Assembly: GCA_948442695.1 (NCBI GenBank)
Contig: CAOJSF010000001.1
Coordinates: 137,342 to 201,341, forward strand
Direction: 5' to 3'
DNA from: an uncultured Clostridia bacterium
GTDB taxonomy: Bacteria > Bacillota > Clostridia > Christensenellales > UBA1242
Length of the DNA stretch: 64,000 bases
Shown here: positions 52,912-62,766 of the stretch, piece by piece
How the letters are laid out: every line of letters begins with the position of its first letter
How positions within the stretch are numbered: position 1 is the first letter of the stretch
Position numbers and translations under genes: made by a program
Notes under the pieces: generated by a model
Told to the model about the DNA's origin: nothing
Database searches by the model: none
What the model saw: the letters and a program-made list of their open reading frames with translations, nothing else

Positions 52912-52939
52912 AAAAAAGATGGAATTTTCCATCTTTTTT
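52912..52939 (+). terminator. Rho-independent terminator
   Basis: AAAAAAGATGGAA pairs with TTCCATCTTTTTT. It ends the unknown LRR gene pair. Confidence 0.8.
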
Positions 52940-53005
52940 TTAAACTATAAAAATTATGAGATTATATTCTTTTTAAAATTAAAATTGAATTTTAAACAGA
53001 ATTGA

Positions 53006-53734
53006 TTAAATTACTGGTTCAAAGTTTTCAAATATAACATTGTCGCAATGTTTGACAACTTTCAAATATTCACTTTGACTTGTCACAGCCCATGCAAGAA
53101 GTGGAAGATTTTTATATTTTTTTGTGAATCTGTTTGGAAGTCTTTTTGCTTCATAACTGATAAAGTCAGGGTGGCTGACACGCTTGTTTAAAATCATTCT
53201 TTTAAGTGCAAATTTTTTAAAGAATGAAAGTTTTATGTCTCTGAAATAACTTGAAATTTGTCCTCTAGGAATTTCTGGTGCGTGTTTGAAGAAATATTCA
53301 AGCACGAAAGGATTGAAAGACTGAATGGCAAATTCGCCATGATAATTGTTTAAAATTTCAAGAACTCCCTTTTCAAGTTTTCCAACCTTGCCTTCATTTT
53401 TGATTTCAATAAGAAGTGGGACTTTGCCGTCAACCAAATCCAGAACTTCTTCTAATGTAGGGATTTTTTCATTGCTTCCTTTCAAAGAAAGATATTTTAA
53501 ATCCTCTTTGTTGAGAAATTTTAAATAGCCGTCATTGTCAGTCAGTCTAGAAAGGCTGTCATCATGGAAAACGACAATTGTGCCATCGGCAATAATTTGA
53601 ACATCAAGTTCGATAGGATAACCGCATTCAATAGCCTTTGAAAAAGCAGTTAAAGAATTTTCAGGAACGGTTGCATTGTGCAGACCTCTATGTGCAATAG
53701 GTTGTTGAACCAACCATGAATTAAATAAATCCAT
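53006..53734 (-). CDS. glycerophosphodiester phosphodiesterase
   Basis: A 242-residue GDPD-family enzyme. IAHRGLHNATVPENSLTAF holds the catalytic His and the PENT/S motif, IELDVQIIADGTIVVFHDDS carries the ExD metal site and second His, and PLLIEIKNEG is the third Glu. It hydrolyses glycerophosphodiesters to glycerol-3-phosphate and an alcohol; no secretion signal is present, so it is cytoplasmic. It is a lone minus-strand gene. A weak Shine-Dalgarno lies upstream. Confidence 0.85.
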   Translation of the reverse strand: MDLFNSWLVQQPIAHRGLHNATVPENSLTAFSKAIECGYPIELDVQIIADGTIVVFHDDSLSRLTDNDGYLKFLNKEDLKYLSLKGSNEKIPTLEEVLDLVDGKVPLLIEIKNEGKVGKLEKGVLEILNNYHGEFAIQSFNPFVLEYFFKHAPEIPRGQISSYFRDIKLSFFKKFALKRMILNKRVSHPDFISYEAKRLPNRFTKKYKNLPLLAWAVTSQSEYLKVVKHCDNVIFENFEPVI

Positions 53735-54044
53735 TAAAAACCTCGTTTTATATATTATATTAGTATTTTTTATATTTTAACATAATATTATAAGAAAATA
53801 AAGTGTTTTTTCAATTATTTTTTATTATTAATGCCAAATTAGTGCAAAAATTGATTTAAAGCATAATAAAATTGCAAAAATTGAATATGAGCATATCAAT
53901 AAAAACTGAATATGTGTATTTTTGATTATTATTTGATGTTTATAAAATAAAATAATTTTGATTTCTTCTTAATGTGGGAAAATTGACAAAGTAAAGTTGA
54001 ATTTTATAAAATTTAATATTATTTTTATTAAATATAAAAAAAGT

Positions 54045-54073
54045 TTGAAATTTTTTTAAATATTTGATATAAT
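54045..54073 (+). promoter_or_regulatory. lepA promoter
   Basis: TTGAAA (54045-54050), 17 bases, then TATAAT (54068-54073). ATG 54080 follows after six bases, with no ribosome site, so the mRNA should be leaderless. The rest of 53735-54044 is AT-rich and holds nothing I recognise. Confidence 0.75.
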
Positions 54074-54079
54074 CTCAGC

Positions 54080-55885
54080 ATGGAAAGATTGAAAAAAATT
54101 AGAAATTTTTGTATTGTTGCCCATATCGATCATGGAAAGTCGACACTGGCAGACAGACTTATTGAAAAAACTGGGACTCTTGCAAAACGAGATATGCAAG
54201 AGCAACTTTTAGATAGTATGGAACTTGAAAGGGAAAAAGGTATAACCATAAAACTTACTCCAACAAGGATGAATTATACTTTTGAGGGAGAAGAATATAT
54301 CCTCAACCTTATAGACACGCCTGGCCATGTCGATTTTACCTATGAAGTTTCTCGCTCTCTCGCTGCTTGCGAGGGTGCAATTCTTATTGTTGATGCCTCT
54401 CAAGGGGTCGAGGCACAGACGCTTGCAAATGCCTATCTTGCCATTGATAACAACCTTGAGATTTTGCCAGTTATCAATAAAATTGACCTGCCATCAGCAA
54501 GGACAGAAGAGGTGAAAAAGGAGATTGAAGATGTGGTTGGAATTCCAGCCATGCACGCTCCTTGCATTTCTGCAAAGGATGGGACAAACATAGAAGATGT
54601 CCTTAATATGATTGTAAAAGAATTTCCATGTCCTAAGGGTGATGATCAAAAACCGCTCAAATGTCTTATTTTTGATAGTTTCTATGATAATTTTAAGGGG
54701 GCTATCTGTCTTATTCGTGTTTTTGACGGAAAAGTTAAGGTCGGTGACAAAATCAAGATGATGCAGACGGGTAAGATTTATGATGTGACAGAGGTGGGTG
54801 TCTTTGTGCCTTTTGCTAAATCAACAGAAGTCTTGCAGTCTGGTGATGTTGGCTATCTGGCTTGTTCAATCAAGACTATCAGCGATGTTGCTGTTGGTGA
54901 TACTGTCACAAGTGCAATAAATCCAACTGATGAACCACTTCCTGGCTATAAAAAGGTTCAGCCTGTTGTATTTTGCGGAATTTTCCCTGTTGACGGTGCG
55001 AAATATAACGAACTTAAGGAAAGCCTTGAAAAACTTAAACTTAATGACGCATCTTTAGAGTTTCAACCAGAAGTGTCTCAGGCGTTGGGATATGGTTTCA
55101 GATGTGGATTTTTGGGACTTTTACATTTGGAAATCATTACTGAGAGACTGGAAAGAGAGTTTAATCTTGACATCATCACAACCGCACCTAGCGTGTTTTA
55201 TCATGTCTATAAGACAGATGGCGAAATGATAGAACTTTCAAATCCATCATCTCTGCCTATTGTGGTTGAAATTGAATATATTGAAGAGCCTATTGTGAAG
55301 GCAAGCATTTTTACTCCACCTCAATATGTAGGTGCGATAATGGAACTTTGTCAGGAAAAAAGAGGCGTATATAAGGATTTATCTTATATAGATGAAAACA
55401 GAGTGAAGATTAATTATGTTTTGCCACTGGGCGAGATAATTTATGACTTTTTTGATAGTTTGAAATCCAGGACAAAGGGTTATGCAAGTTTTGATTATGA
55501 AATTGCAGGTTATGAAAAAAGCGAACTTGTCAAAGTTGACATCCTCCTCAATGGTGAAAAATGTGATGCGCTTTCTATAATTGTCCATAAAGATAAGGCA
55601 TATACAAGGGGAAGAGCATTGACAGAGAAACTTAAGAAAATCATTCCTCGTCAACTTTTTGAAGTGCCTATTCAGGCGGCAATCGGCGGAAAAATCATCG
55701 CAAGAGAGACAATTTCGGCAATGAGAAAGGATGTGCTTGCAAAGTGCTATGGCGGTGATATCTCAAGAAAACGCAAACTTCTTGAAAAGCAGAAAGAAGG
55801 CAAGAAAAGAATGAGAAAGATAGGTTCTGTGGAAATACCATCAGAAGCATTTATGTCAATATTGAAACTTGATGGTGAAGACTAG
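54080..55885 (+). CDS. lepA: elongation factor 4 (LepA)
   Basis: A 601-residue translational GTPase of the usual length. G1 is [13 protein letters not shown], the switch I region has [11 protein letters not shown]3 DTPGHVDF, G4 NKIDLPSA. The C-terminal domain special to LepA ([20 protein letters not shown], then [13 protein letters not shown]) is complete. LepA acts on ribosomes in the pre- or post-translocation state. Its stop overlaps the hemW start by one base (TAGTG). Confidence 0.95.
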   Translation: MERLKKIRNFCIVAHIDHGKSTLADRLIEKTGTLAKRDMQEQLLDSMELEREKGITIKLTPTRMNYTFEGEEYILNLIDTPGHVDFTYEVSRSLAACEGAILIVDASQGVEAQTLANAYLAIDNNLEILPVINKIDLPSARTEEVKKEIEDVVGIPAMHAPCISAKDGTNIEDVLNMIVKEFPCPKGDDQKPLKCLIFDSFYDNFKGAICLIRVFDGKVKVGDKIKMMQTGKIYDVTEVGVFVPFAKSTEVLQSGDVGYLACSIKTISDVAVGDTVTSAINPTDEPLPGYKKVQPVVFCGIFPVDGAKYNELKESLEKLKLNDASLEFQPEVSQALGYGFRCGFLGLLHLEIITERLEREFNLDIITTAPSVFYHVYKTDGEMIELSNPSSLPIVVEIEYIEEPIVKASIFTPPQYVGAIMELCQEKRGVYKDLSYIDENRVKINYVLPLGEIIYDFFDSLKSRTKGYASFDYEIAGYEKSELVKVDILLNGEKCDALSIIVHKDKAYTRGRALTEKLKKIIPRQLFEVPIQAAIGGKIIARETISAMRKDVLAKCYGGDISRKRKLLEKQKEGKKRMRKIGSVEIPSEAFMSILKLDGED

Positions 55886-57000
55886 TGCTGGGCGTCTATA
55901 TTCATATTCCTTTTTGTCAGAGAAAATGCAATTATTGTGCTTTCTCATCCTTTGTTTGTGATGAGAAAGAGGTTGAAAGATATACACAAAAATTGATTGA
56001 AGATATAAATTCCTTTCATAATAAATATCCTCAAGATAGATATAAAAAAGTTGACACAATATTTATAGGTGGCGGAACTCCTAGTCTGCTTCCTTTAAAT
56101 CACTTTGAAAAAATTGTAAAAGCGTTGAAAGATAATTTTGATGTTTCCGATGATTATGAATTTACTATTGAATGCAATCCAAATTCTTTAAGCGAAGAAA
56201 AATTGAGTTGTTATAAAAAAAATGGAGCCAATCGTCTGTCAATAGGTGTGCAAAGTCTTGATGATGATGAGTTGAAATTTGCTGGAAGAATTCATGATGG
56301 AGAGGGTGCAATTAAAACGATTGAAATGGCTAAAAATTATTTTGATAATATCTCTTGCGATTTGCTAATCGGTCTTAAAGGTATGAAGAAATCAAAATTT
56401 TTAAATGGACTTGACAGATTAATAAGTCTGGGTGTAAAGCATATTTCGGCTTATATGTTGCAAATTGAAAAAGGGACAGTTCTTGAAAAGATGTTGAAAG
56501 AAGGGACTGAGAGTGTTCCTGACGAAGAAGAATGCATTGAAGTTTATGAAGAAACGACAAAATTTTTGGCAGAGAAGGGATTTTCCCGCTATGAAGTATC
56601 AAATTTTGCGAAAGAAGGTTATGAGAGCAGGCACAACTTAAAATACTGGTCAGGTGAAGAATATGTGGGATTCGGGCTGTCAGCACATGGGTTTTTAGGT
56701 GACCAAAGAATTGCTTGTGCTGACAGGTTTGACTTATATTACAAGGACGAGGGTATGTATTGTGAGAATCTGGGAAACAAGGAAAAGATTGAAGAACATA
56801 TCATGCTGGGTTTGCGTTGTAAAATAGGTGTTGATAAAAAGTATTTAATGCAATTAGGTTATGACATTGATAAAAATAATTCATTAAAAGATTTTATAGA
56901 AAATGGCGTTATTATATCAGGAAATGATTCAAAATTATTTTTAAATCCCCAATTTTATGGTGTAAATAATTTTATCATAACTTCACTTTTGCCAGATTAA
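55885..57000 (+). CDS. hemW: HemW-type radical SAM heme chaperone
   Basis: A 371-residue radical SAM protein. The cluster-binding CxxxCxxC motif is in IPFCQRKCNYCAF, followed by TIFIGGGTPSLLP and IECNPNS. HemW (formerly HemN-like) binds heme rather than acting as coproporphyrinogen oxidase. The downstream Cys typical of true HemN is absent. The start is GTG 55885, overlapping the lepA stop; lepA-hemW is a common Firmicutes pair. Confidence 0.9.
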   Translation: MLGVYIHIPFCQRKCNYCAFSSFVCDEKEVERYTQKLIEDINSFHNKYPQDRYKKVDTIFIGGGTPSLLPLNHFEKIVKALKDNFDVSDDYEFTIECNPNSLSEEKLSCYKKNGANRLSIGVQSLDDDELKFAGRIHDGEGAIKTIEMAKNYFDNISCDLLIGLKGMKKSKFLNGLDRLISLGVKHISAYMLQIEKGTVLEKMLKEGTESVPDEEECIEVYEETTKFLAEKGFSRYEVSNFAKEGYESRHNLKYWSGEEYVGFGLSAHGFLGDQRIACADRFDLYYKDEGMYCENLGNKEKIEEHIMLGLRCKIGVDKKYLMQLGYDIDKNNSLKDFIENGVIISGNDSKLFLNPQFYGVNNFIITSLLPD

Positions 57001-57077
57001 TATTTATAAATAAAATGAGATTAAATAATTTCAAAAATTCACATTACTATTAAACAATAAAAAACTTATAAATATTG

Positions 57078-57123
57078 AGTGAACCCCAAAAGTTGAATAA
57101 ACTAAAGGAGGTTCGCTTTTTTT
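57078..57123 (+). terminator. Rho-independent terminator after hemW
   Basis: AGTGAACC (57078-57085) pairs with GGTTCGCT (57110-57117), with an inner AGTT/AACT stem, followed by T7. Beyond it, TTGCAA near 57210 and TAAAAT near 57236 form the likely ylxM promoter. Confidence 0.7.
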
Positions 57124-57279
57124 AAGAGAAAGATAAGAATCAATAAAAAATAGAGAATTTTAAAGTCTTTCAAAAAAAAATTAAAAAAACCAAAAATATT
57201 TTTTTAAAATGCTTGCAATTTTATTTTGTTTGTGATAAAATGCTTTATGTAAAGTAAAAGTGCTTTACAAAAAAGTATT

Positions 57280-57567
57280 ATGAAAGTAGAAGAAAATATT
57301 ATTTTGTCAGAACTTTTTGATGCTTATGGCGTGCTTCTTAGTGAAGGTCAGAGAAAGATACTTTCAAGTTATCTTTATGATGATTTGACGCTAAGCGAGA
57401 TTGCTGAAAATTTGGCAGTTTCTCGTCAAGCAGTTTTGGATAGCGTAACAAAGGCAGAGAAAAAATTGTTTGCATATGAGGAAAAGTTGGGTTTCAACAA
57501 AAAGATAAAACTTTTGGAAATCGAGAATGAAAATCTCAAAAATCAAATCAAAAGCATTAAAAAATAG
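57280..57567 (+). CDS. ylxM: YlxM-like DNA-binding protein
   Basis: A 95-residue protein. LSELFDAYGVLLSEGQRKIL and DDLTLSEIAENLAVSRQAVL are the sigma-70 region 4-like HTH of YlxM (UPF0122); a charged coiled tail follows. YlxM lies next to ffh in many Firmicutes and in Streptococcus helps the SRP pathway. It ends 38 bases before ffh and has no strong ribosome site. Confidence 0.9.
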   Translation: MKVEENIILSELFDAYGVLLSEGQRKILSSYLYDDLTLSEIAENLAVSRQAVLDSVTKAEKKLFAYEEKLGFNKKIKLLEIENENLKNQIKSIKK

Positions 57568-57605
57568 GGTTATATCAAAAAAAATCTACTTTAAAGGAGG
57601 GGGAA

Positions 57606-58916
57606 ATGGCACTTTTTTCATCATTATCAGAAAAGTTTAACCATATATTCTCCAAATTGACTAAAAAGGGCAGACTGACCGAACTTGAAATCAAAGAGGC
57701 GATGAGAGAGGTGAGGATTGCACTTTTGGAAGCCGATGTCAATTATTTGGTTGCAAAAGACTTTGTTAAGACTGTTTCTGAAAAAGCGGTTGGTGATGAG
57801 GTCATAAAAAGTCTGACGCCTGCCCAACAGGTAATCAAGATTGTAAGGGATGAACTTACAACTCTTATGAGTTCTACCCAGCAAAAACTTGCAGTCTCAT
57901 CAGCACCACCAACTATCATCATGATGTGTGGTCTTCAAGGTGCGGGAAAGACGACGATGTGTGCAAAACTGGGTGCACATCTTAAAAAGTCTGGCAAAAA
58001 GACACTTCTTGTAGCCTGCGACATTTATAGGCCTGCTGCAATAAATCAACTTCAAGTTGTCGGGAAACAGGCAGGTGTTGAGGTCTTTGAAAAGGGGACT
58101 CAAAATCCAGTCAAGACAGCAAAGCAGGCAATCGAACATGCTCATAAACAGGGCTTTGATACTGTCATAATTGACACTGCGGGCAGACTTCATATCAATG
58201 AAGAACTTATGAAAGAACTTCAAGATATCAAAAAAGAGGTGAAGCCAACTGAAATATTGCTTGTTGTTGACTCAATGACAGGACAAGATGCAGTGACAGT
58301 TGCTCAGTCGTTTAATAATGATCTTGATGTGACAGGAATTATTCTTACAAAACTTGATGGTGACACTCGTGGTGGTGCGGCACTTTCAATAAAAGCAATC
58401 ACCGGCAAGCCTATCAAGTTTACTGGAGTTGGCGAAAAAATCGGAGATATTGAACCATTCTTTCCAGACCGAATAGCAAACAGAATTTTAGGAATGGGCG
58501 ATGTGCTTTCACTCATTGAAAAGGCACAAGAAGCAGTTTCTGAAGAGCAGGCTAAAGAACTTGAAAAGAAATTCAGAGAAAATTCATTCACCTTTGATGA
58601 CTATCTTGTTCAACTGGAAAGCATAAAAAAAATGGGGAATATTAAAGACATTTTAGGTATGATTCCAGGAGTCGGAGGAAAAATTAAAAATCTTGACATT
58701 GATGAAAGTCAAATGATGGTAAATAAAGCAATCATACAATCAATGACTCCGAAGGAGAGAAGAAACCCTGACATTATCAAGGCAAGCAGAAGACAGAGAA
58801 TTGCAAATGGCAGTGGCACATCAATTCAACAGGTAAATCAACTTCTAAAATCTTTTGAGCAGTCAAAAGAAATGATGAAACAACTAAAAAGTGGCAAATT
58901 TAGAAATATGTTTTAA
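57606..58916 (+). CDS. ffh: signal recognition particle protein Ffh
   Basis: A 436-residue SRP GTPase. The N domain is helical (SSLSEKFNHIFSKLTKKGRL). The G domain has MMCGLQGAGKTTMCAKL, DTAGRL, and TKLDGDTRGGAAL. The M domain (NIKDILGMIPG, then MTPKERRNPDIIKASRRQRI) binds 4.5S RNA and signal peptides. AAAGGAGG precedes ATG 57606. With FtsY it targets membrane proteins to SecYEG. Confidence 0.95.
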   Translation: MALFSSLSEKFNHIFSKLTKKGRLTELEIKEAMREVRIALLEADVNYLVAKDFVKTVSEKAVGDEVIKSLTPAQQVIKIVRDELTTLMSSTQQKLAVSSAPPTIIMMCGLQGAGKTTMCAKLGAHLKKSGKKTLLVACDIYRPAAINQLQVVGKQAGVEVFEKGTQNPVKTAKQAIEHAHKQGFDTVIIDTAGRLHINEELMKELQDIKKEVKPTEILLVVDSMTGQDAVTVAQSFNNDLDVTGIILTKLDGDTRGGAALSIKAITGKPIKFTGVGEKIGDIEPFFPDRIANRILGMGDVLSLIEKAQEAVSEEQAKELEKKFRENSFTFDDYLVQLESIKKMGNIKDILGMIPGVGGKIKNLDIDESQMMVNKAIIQSMTPKERRNPDIIKASRRQRIANGSGTSIQQVNQLLKSFEQSKEMMKQLKSGKFRNMF

Positions 58917-59077
58917 TTTGCAAGCAAACATGGTATAACATTACAATTTTGAGAAAATAATTAAAAAAACATGAAAAATTAAGATAAAAATGCAAAAATA
59001 TCTTAAAAATAAGAAGTTTTTATTAAAATTTCTTTAAATTATGTAATTTTATATAAATATTTTAAGGAGGAAAAAAC

Positions 59078-59326
59078 ATGGCAGTAAAAATAAGACTTAC
59101 AAGAATGGGAGACAAAAAGGCACCTTTCTATAGAGTAATCGTTGCTGATTCAAGAGCACCTAGAGATGGTAAATTCATTGACATTATCGGAACTTACAAT
59201 CCTCTTACAAATCCAGCTGAGATTAAAATCGATAGCGAAAAAGCAAAAACATGGCTCAAAAATGGCGCAACACCTACAGAAACCGCTAAACAGCTTCTTG
59301 TAAAAAGTGGCGTTATCGAAAAATAG
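59078..59326 (+). CDS. rpsP: 30S ribosomal protein S16
   Basis: An 82-residue S16: [20 protein letters not shown], then [20 protein letters not shown] and [23 protein letters not shown] precedes the start. It opens the rpsP-KH-rimM-trmD block, which is on one strand with overlaps or short gaps. Between ffh and rpsP no gene is seen. Confidence 0.95.
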   Translation: MAVKIRLTRMGDKKAPFYRVIVADSRAPRDGKFIDIIGTYNPLTNPAEIKIDSEKAKTWLKNGATPTETAKQLLVKSGVIEK

Positions 59327-59349
59327 TGCGTTGAAAATAAAGGAGAATT

Positions 59350-59586
59350 ATGAAAGACATAGTTGAATATATCGTAAAATGTCTTGTGAAAGATAAAGAC
59401 AGTGTCAGCGTTCGTCAAAATGAAGAAAACGATGAAATCGTGCTTCATGTAAGTGTCGCTGATGACGATATGGGACGAGTAATCGGACGCAAAGGAAAAA
59501 TTGCTTCAAGCATCAGGGCAATTATTAAATCCATCTCTTCAAGAGAAAACAAAAAAGTATTTGTTAAATTTGGAGAAAACGAGTGA
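59350..59586 (+). CDS. khpA: KH-domain RNA-binding protein KhpA
   Basis: A 78-residue single KH-domain protein. The KH core is DMGRVIGRKGKIASSIRAII (GRxGxxxxxI). KhpA works with KhpB in RNA binding and cell elongation in Firmicutes. AAGGAG precedes the start, and its stop overlaps the rimM start (GTGA). Confidence 0.9.
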   Translation: MKDIVEYIVKCLVKDKDSVSVRQNEENDEIVLHVSVADDDMGRVIGRKGKIASSIRAIIKSISSRENKKVFVKFGENE

Positions 59587-60068
59587 TTGAAATCGCTAAA
59601 ATAGTAAAACCACAAGGTATAAAAGGCGAAGTTAAGGCTTTGCCTTCAACTAATGTGGTTGGTATTTTTGATGTTTTGACAGAATGTCTTGTCGGAAATA
59701 AGGTTATGCAAATAGAGCATATCTCTTTCAGGCAAGGCTTTTTATATATTAAGTTTAATGGTATAAATACCAGAAATGATGCAGAAAATTTGAGAAATCA
59801 GATAATTAAAGTTGAGAAAAGTCTTCTCGAAGATATGAAAGGTGAAGATGAATTTTTGGTTGACGACCTTATAGGTATGCTTATTTATGATGAAAATGGC
59901 AGTCTTGTTGGTCAAATTCTAGACATTCTTAATTATGGTGCGAGTGATATCTTAATTTTAGAAAAAGATAGTCATTCATATCAAGTCCCTTTTGTTGACG
60001 ATGTTTTTAAAGTGATAAATGGGACTTTGGTCGCTGACAGCAAAAAACTTTTAGAGGTCATGATATGA
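59583..60068 (+). CDS. rimM: 16S rRNA processing protein RimM
   Basis: A 161-residue RimM: IAKIVKPQGIKGEVKALPST is the N-terminal motif, and the C-terminal PRC barrel holds IGMLIYDENGSLVGQILDIL and VPFVDDVFKVI. RimM assists 30S head assembly with S19. The start is GTG 59583. It overlaps both neighbours by four bases, showing a coupled operon. Confidence 0.9.
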   Translation: MIEIAKIVKPQGIKGEVKALPSTNVVGIFDVLTECLVGNKVMQIEHISFRQGFLYIKFNGINTRNDAENLRNQIIKVEKSLLEDMKGEDEFLVDDLIGMLIYDENGSLVGQILDILNYGASDILILEKDSHSYQVPFVDDVFKVINGTLVADSKKLLEVMI

Positions 60069-60736
60069 TAATTGATATTCTTACTCTGTTTCCTGAAAGT
60101 TTTGGCTATCTTAATTCCAGCATTTTGAAAAGGGCACAAGAAAGTGGCAAGATTCAAATTAATTTGATTGATATTCGAAATTTTTCAACCGATAAACATA
60201 AAAAGTGTGATGATTATCCTTTTGGAGGTGGGGCAGGTATGCTTATGACTGCTCAGCCTATTTTTGATGCTGTGAAAAGTGTGCAAAAAGAAAACTCTAA
60301 GATTTTGTTTCCTAGTCCTGTTGGGAAGGTGCTGAGTCCTGAATATGCTAAAAACCTTTCGAAACAAGAACATATTATATTTATTTGTGGTCATTATGAA
60401 GGGATAGATCAAAGGGTAATCGACCTAATAAAACCAGAAGAAATTTCAATCGGGGATTATGTGCTTACCGGTGGAGAATTGCCTACAATGGTAATCATTG
60501 ACTGTCTTGCCCGTTTTGTTGATGGCGTGATAACTGAAGAGAGTTTAAACGAAGAGAGTTTTTCTTGTGGCAATTTAGAATATCCTCAATATACAAGACC
60601 TCAAGTTTTTGAAGGGCTTGCTGTGCCAGATGTCTTGCTTTCTGGGAATCATCAAGAAATTGCAAAATGGAGAAACGAGCAGTCTCAAAAAAGAACTAAA
60701 GAAAAAAGACCTGATTTGTTTAAAATAAGTAAATAA
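60065..60736 (+). CDS. trmD: tRNA (guanine37-N1)-methyltransferase
   Basis: A 223-residue TrmD of the SPOUT class. The knot motifs are DDYPFGGGAGMLM, IFICGHYEGIDQRVID and SIGDYVLTGGELP. It makes m1G37 in tRNAs that read CNN codons. The usual next gene, rplS, is missing here; the next gene is a nucleosidase after 113 bases. Confidence 0.95.
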   Translation: MIIDILTLFPESFGYLNSSILKRAQESGKIQINLIDIRNFSTDKHKKCDDYPFGGGAGMLMTAQPIFDAVKSVQKENSKILFPSPVGKVLSPEYAKNLSKQEHIIFICGHYEGIDQRVIDLIKPEEISIGDYVLTGGELPTMVIIDCLARFVDGVITEESLNEESFSCGNLEYPQYTRPQVFEGLAVPDVLLSGNHQEIAKWRNEQSQKRTKEKRPDLFKISK

Positions 60737-60849
60737 AAACATTTTTGCAAGTTTTTTTGCATTAATTTGTTGATTTTTGCTTATTTTTAATAAATTATTA
60801 TCAAAATTCGATGTGAAAAGATAATAAAATGAATTTCAAAGGAGAAATT

Positions 60850-61488
60850 ATGAAGATAGGACTTGTCATTGCTTGCGAACGAGAATTTGAAGAACATTTA
60901 AAATATTTTCAAAAAATAAAAACTATAAAAAAGGCAAATATGACCTTTTATAAATCAAATTTTGCAGGGCATAAAGTTTTTTTATGTAAATCTGGTCCAG
61001 CAGAAATAAACGCTGGCATTTATACTCAAGCAATGATTGATAATTTTGGAGTCGATATTATTATCAATAGCGGGACTTGTGGTGCTATTAATGAAAATTT
61101 GAAAGTGTGTGATACTTTTGTCGTTGAAAAAGCATCTTTTTGGGACATTTCTACATACATAATAGAACCTAGCACATATATTTGTGATGAAAAACTTAAA
61201 AATCTCGCCTTGTCGCTTGATAAAAATTTGATAACAGGCAATTTGGCAACAGGAAACACATTTATAGAGACAGATGAATTGAAGAAGCGATTAACAACAG
61301 AGTTTGGTGTAAATTGTTGTGATATGGAAGGCGTTGCAGTTGTTTACACCTGCCAGAAAAATAATGTTTCATGCTTATTATTAAAATCAGTTTCTGATGG
61401 TGGAAATGCTGAAGAATTTGAAATGAATGTGTCTAAGGCGAGTGAGAAAGTTGCAAGTTTTGCATTTAGATTTATTGAAAAACTTTAA
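60850..61488 (+). CDS. MTA/SAH nucleosidase-like protein
   Basis: A 212-residue purine nucleoside phosphorylase-fold protein. IGLVIACEREFEEHLKYF is the N-terminus. SGPAEINAGIYTQAMIDNFG is the nucleoside site, and CCDMEGVAVVY holds the catalytic Glu region. VSDGGN replaces SDxA(D/N). It probably cleaves methylthioadenosine or S-adenosylhomocysteine, and would recycle the SAH left by methyltransferases, but other nucleosides are possible. I start it at ATG 60850 with AAAGGAG upstream. Confidence 0.75.
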   Translation: MKIGLVIACEREFEEHLKYFQKIKTIKKANMTFYKSNFAGHKVFLCKSGPAEINAGIYTQAMIDNFGVDIIINSGTCGAINENLKVCDTFVVEKASFWDISTYIIEPSTYICDEKLKNLALSLDKNLITGNLATGNTFIETDELKKRLTTEFGVNCCDMEGVAVVYTCQKNNVSCLLLKSVSDGGNAEEFEMNVSKASEKVASFAFRFIEKL

Positions 61489-61669
61489 ATTATAATTGTT
61501 TTTATATTTATTATTTTTCAACTAAACTCTGATAATTTAACAAAATTGACAAAAAATTTCTAAAAATCTTTAAAAAAATTGAGAAAGTTAAATAAATGGA
61601 AAGATATTATTCATTTTATATGAAAAGCAAATTATACATGAAAATATTAAAATAAACAATGAGGTAATT

Positions 61670-62485
61670 ATGAAGATAAACTGGTTTCCAGGTCATATGA
61701 AAAAGACCATGGCTGAAATAAGAGAAAAACTTAAGAATATTGATGTTGTATTATATGTGCTTGACAGTCGGGCGCCTATTTCTTCAATCAATCCATCATT
61801 ATCAAGGTTGGCTCAAGATAAGCCTATTTTATATATTTTTAATAAAATGGATATGGCGGATGAACAAAGAGTGAAAGAACTTGCTAAAAATTATAAAAGT
61901 CAAAAAAGCGATTTTATATTTTTAAACAGCACTGCAGGAAGCAGTGCTAAAGTGATTAAACAAAAACTGGCAGTGCTGACCCGTGCTAAGATTGAAAAAG
62001 CAAAAAGCAAAGGTGTAAGGGCTGTCATTCGTTGCATGGTTGTCGGCGTCCCAAACTCTGGGAAAAGCACACTTGTCAACAATCTTTGTGGAAAGGCAAA
62101 AGCGGTCACCGGAAATAGAGCAGGCGTGACAAAGCAGACACAATGGGTTTCAATAGGTGATAATTTTGAAGTTTGTGATACTCCGGGCACTCTTTATCCA
62201 AATCTTGAGAATCAAGGCATTGCAAAAAAACTTTTCTTTATAGGAAGCGTGAAAGATGAGGTTGTTGCTGACAATATCGAACTTGCTTTGCAACTGATTG
62301 ATATGTTGAAAATCAAATATGACGAAAATCTGTCAAATAGGTATGGCGAAGATTTGTCACTTGAAGGAATTGCAAAGACTCGAGGATTTATTATTAGTGG
62401 TGGAGAACTTGATATTGACCGATCTGCAAACGCTGTCATTGATGATTTTAGAAAAGGAAGACTGGGCAAGATTACTCTTGATTGA
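61670..62485 (+). CDS. rbgA: ribosome biogenesis GTPase RbgA (YlqF)
   Basis: A 271-residue circularly permuted GTPase. INWFPGHMKKTMAEI is the family N-terminus. The G4 motif NKMD comes first, then G1 VGVPNSGKSTLVNN and G3 DTPGTLYP. The C-terminal domain (LEGIAKTRGFIISGGELDID) recruits 50S subunits. RbgA acts in late 50S assembly. TGAGGT precedes ATG 61670. Confidence 0.95.
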   Translation: MKINWFPGHMKKTMAEIREKLKNIDVVLYVLDSRAPISSINPSLSRLAQDKPILYIFNKMDMADEQRVKELAKNYKSQKSDFIFLNSTAGSSAKVIKQKLAVLTRAKIEKAKSKGVRAVIRCMVVGVPNSGKSTLVNNLCGKAKAVTGNRAGVTKQTQWVSIGDNFEVCDTPGTLYPNLENQGIAKKLFFIGSVKDEVVADNIELALQLIDMLKIKYDENLSNRYGEDLSLEGIAKTRGFIISGGELDIDRSANAVIDDFRKGRLGKITLD

Positions 62486-62515
62486 TATAAAATTCTGTTT
62501 TAATTTGCACAGAAC

Positions 62516-62544
62516 TTGACAATATACTGAGAATGGTTTAAAAT
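62516..62544 (+). promoter_or_regulatory. promoter ahead of the 48-aa gene and yraN
   Basis: TTGACA (62516-62521), 17 bases, then TAAAAT (62539-62544): close to consensus. Transcription would start near 62551 and the first possible gene at 62579. Confidence 0.65.
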
Positions 62545-62578
62545 TTAAAATGAACATCCTTTTAAAAGTGAATATCAT

Positions 62579-62725
62579 ATGATTAATAAAAACACAGGTG
62601 TTATCTTTTTATCTTCAAATGAGAAAGCAATTATAGAATTTGAATTTCCATCTTTGATGTATGAGTTGGGAATTTTATTGCCTGAGAATGAAAACGGAAA
62701 AGATGAAAAAGAAAATACTATATAA
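62579..62725 (+). CDS. small hypothetical protein (48 aa)
   Basis: A 48-residue frame: MINKNTGVIFLSSNEKAIIE, then FPSLMYELGILLPE and an acidic tail. It lies 28 bases after a strong promoter and 41 bases before yraN, so it would be the first gene of that transcript. The ribosome site is weak (AAGTGAAT). No family is recognised. Firmicutes often have rnhB here instead. Confidence 0.45.
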   Translation: MINKNTGVIFLSSNEKAIIEFEFPSLMYELGILLPENENGKDEKENTI

Positions 62726-62766
62726 ATATTTTAGTCGGAATAATTATTAAATATAAAAAGGTTATT

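Noticed and set aside
57078..57123. Insertion-sequence end (it contains CCCCAAAAGTTG, like some IS150-type ends)
   Set aside because: No second end, target duplication or transposase is near; the stem plus T7 is explained by a terminator for hemW.
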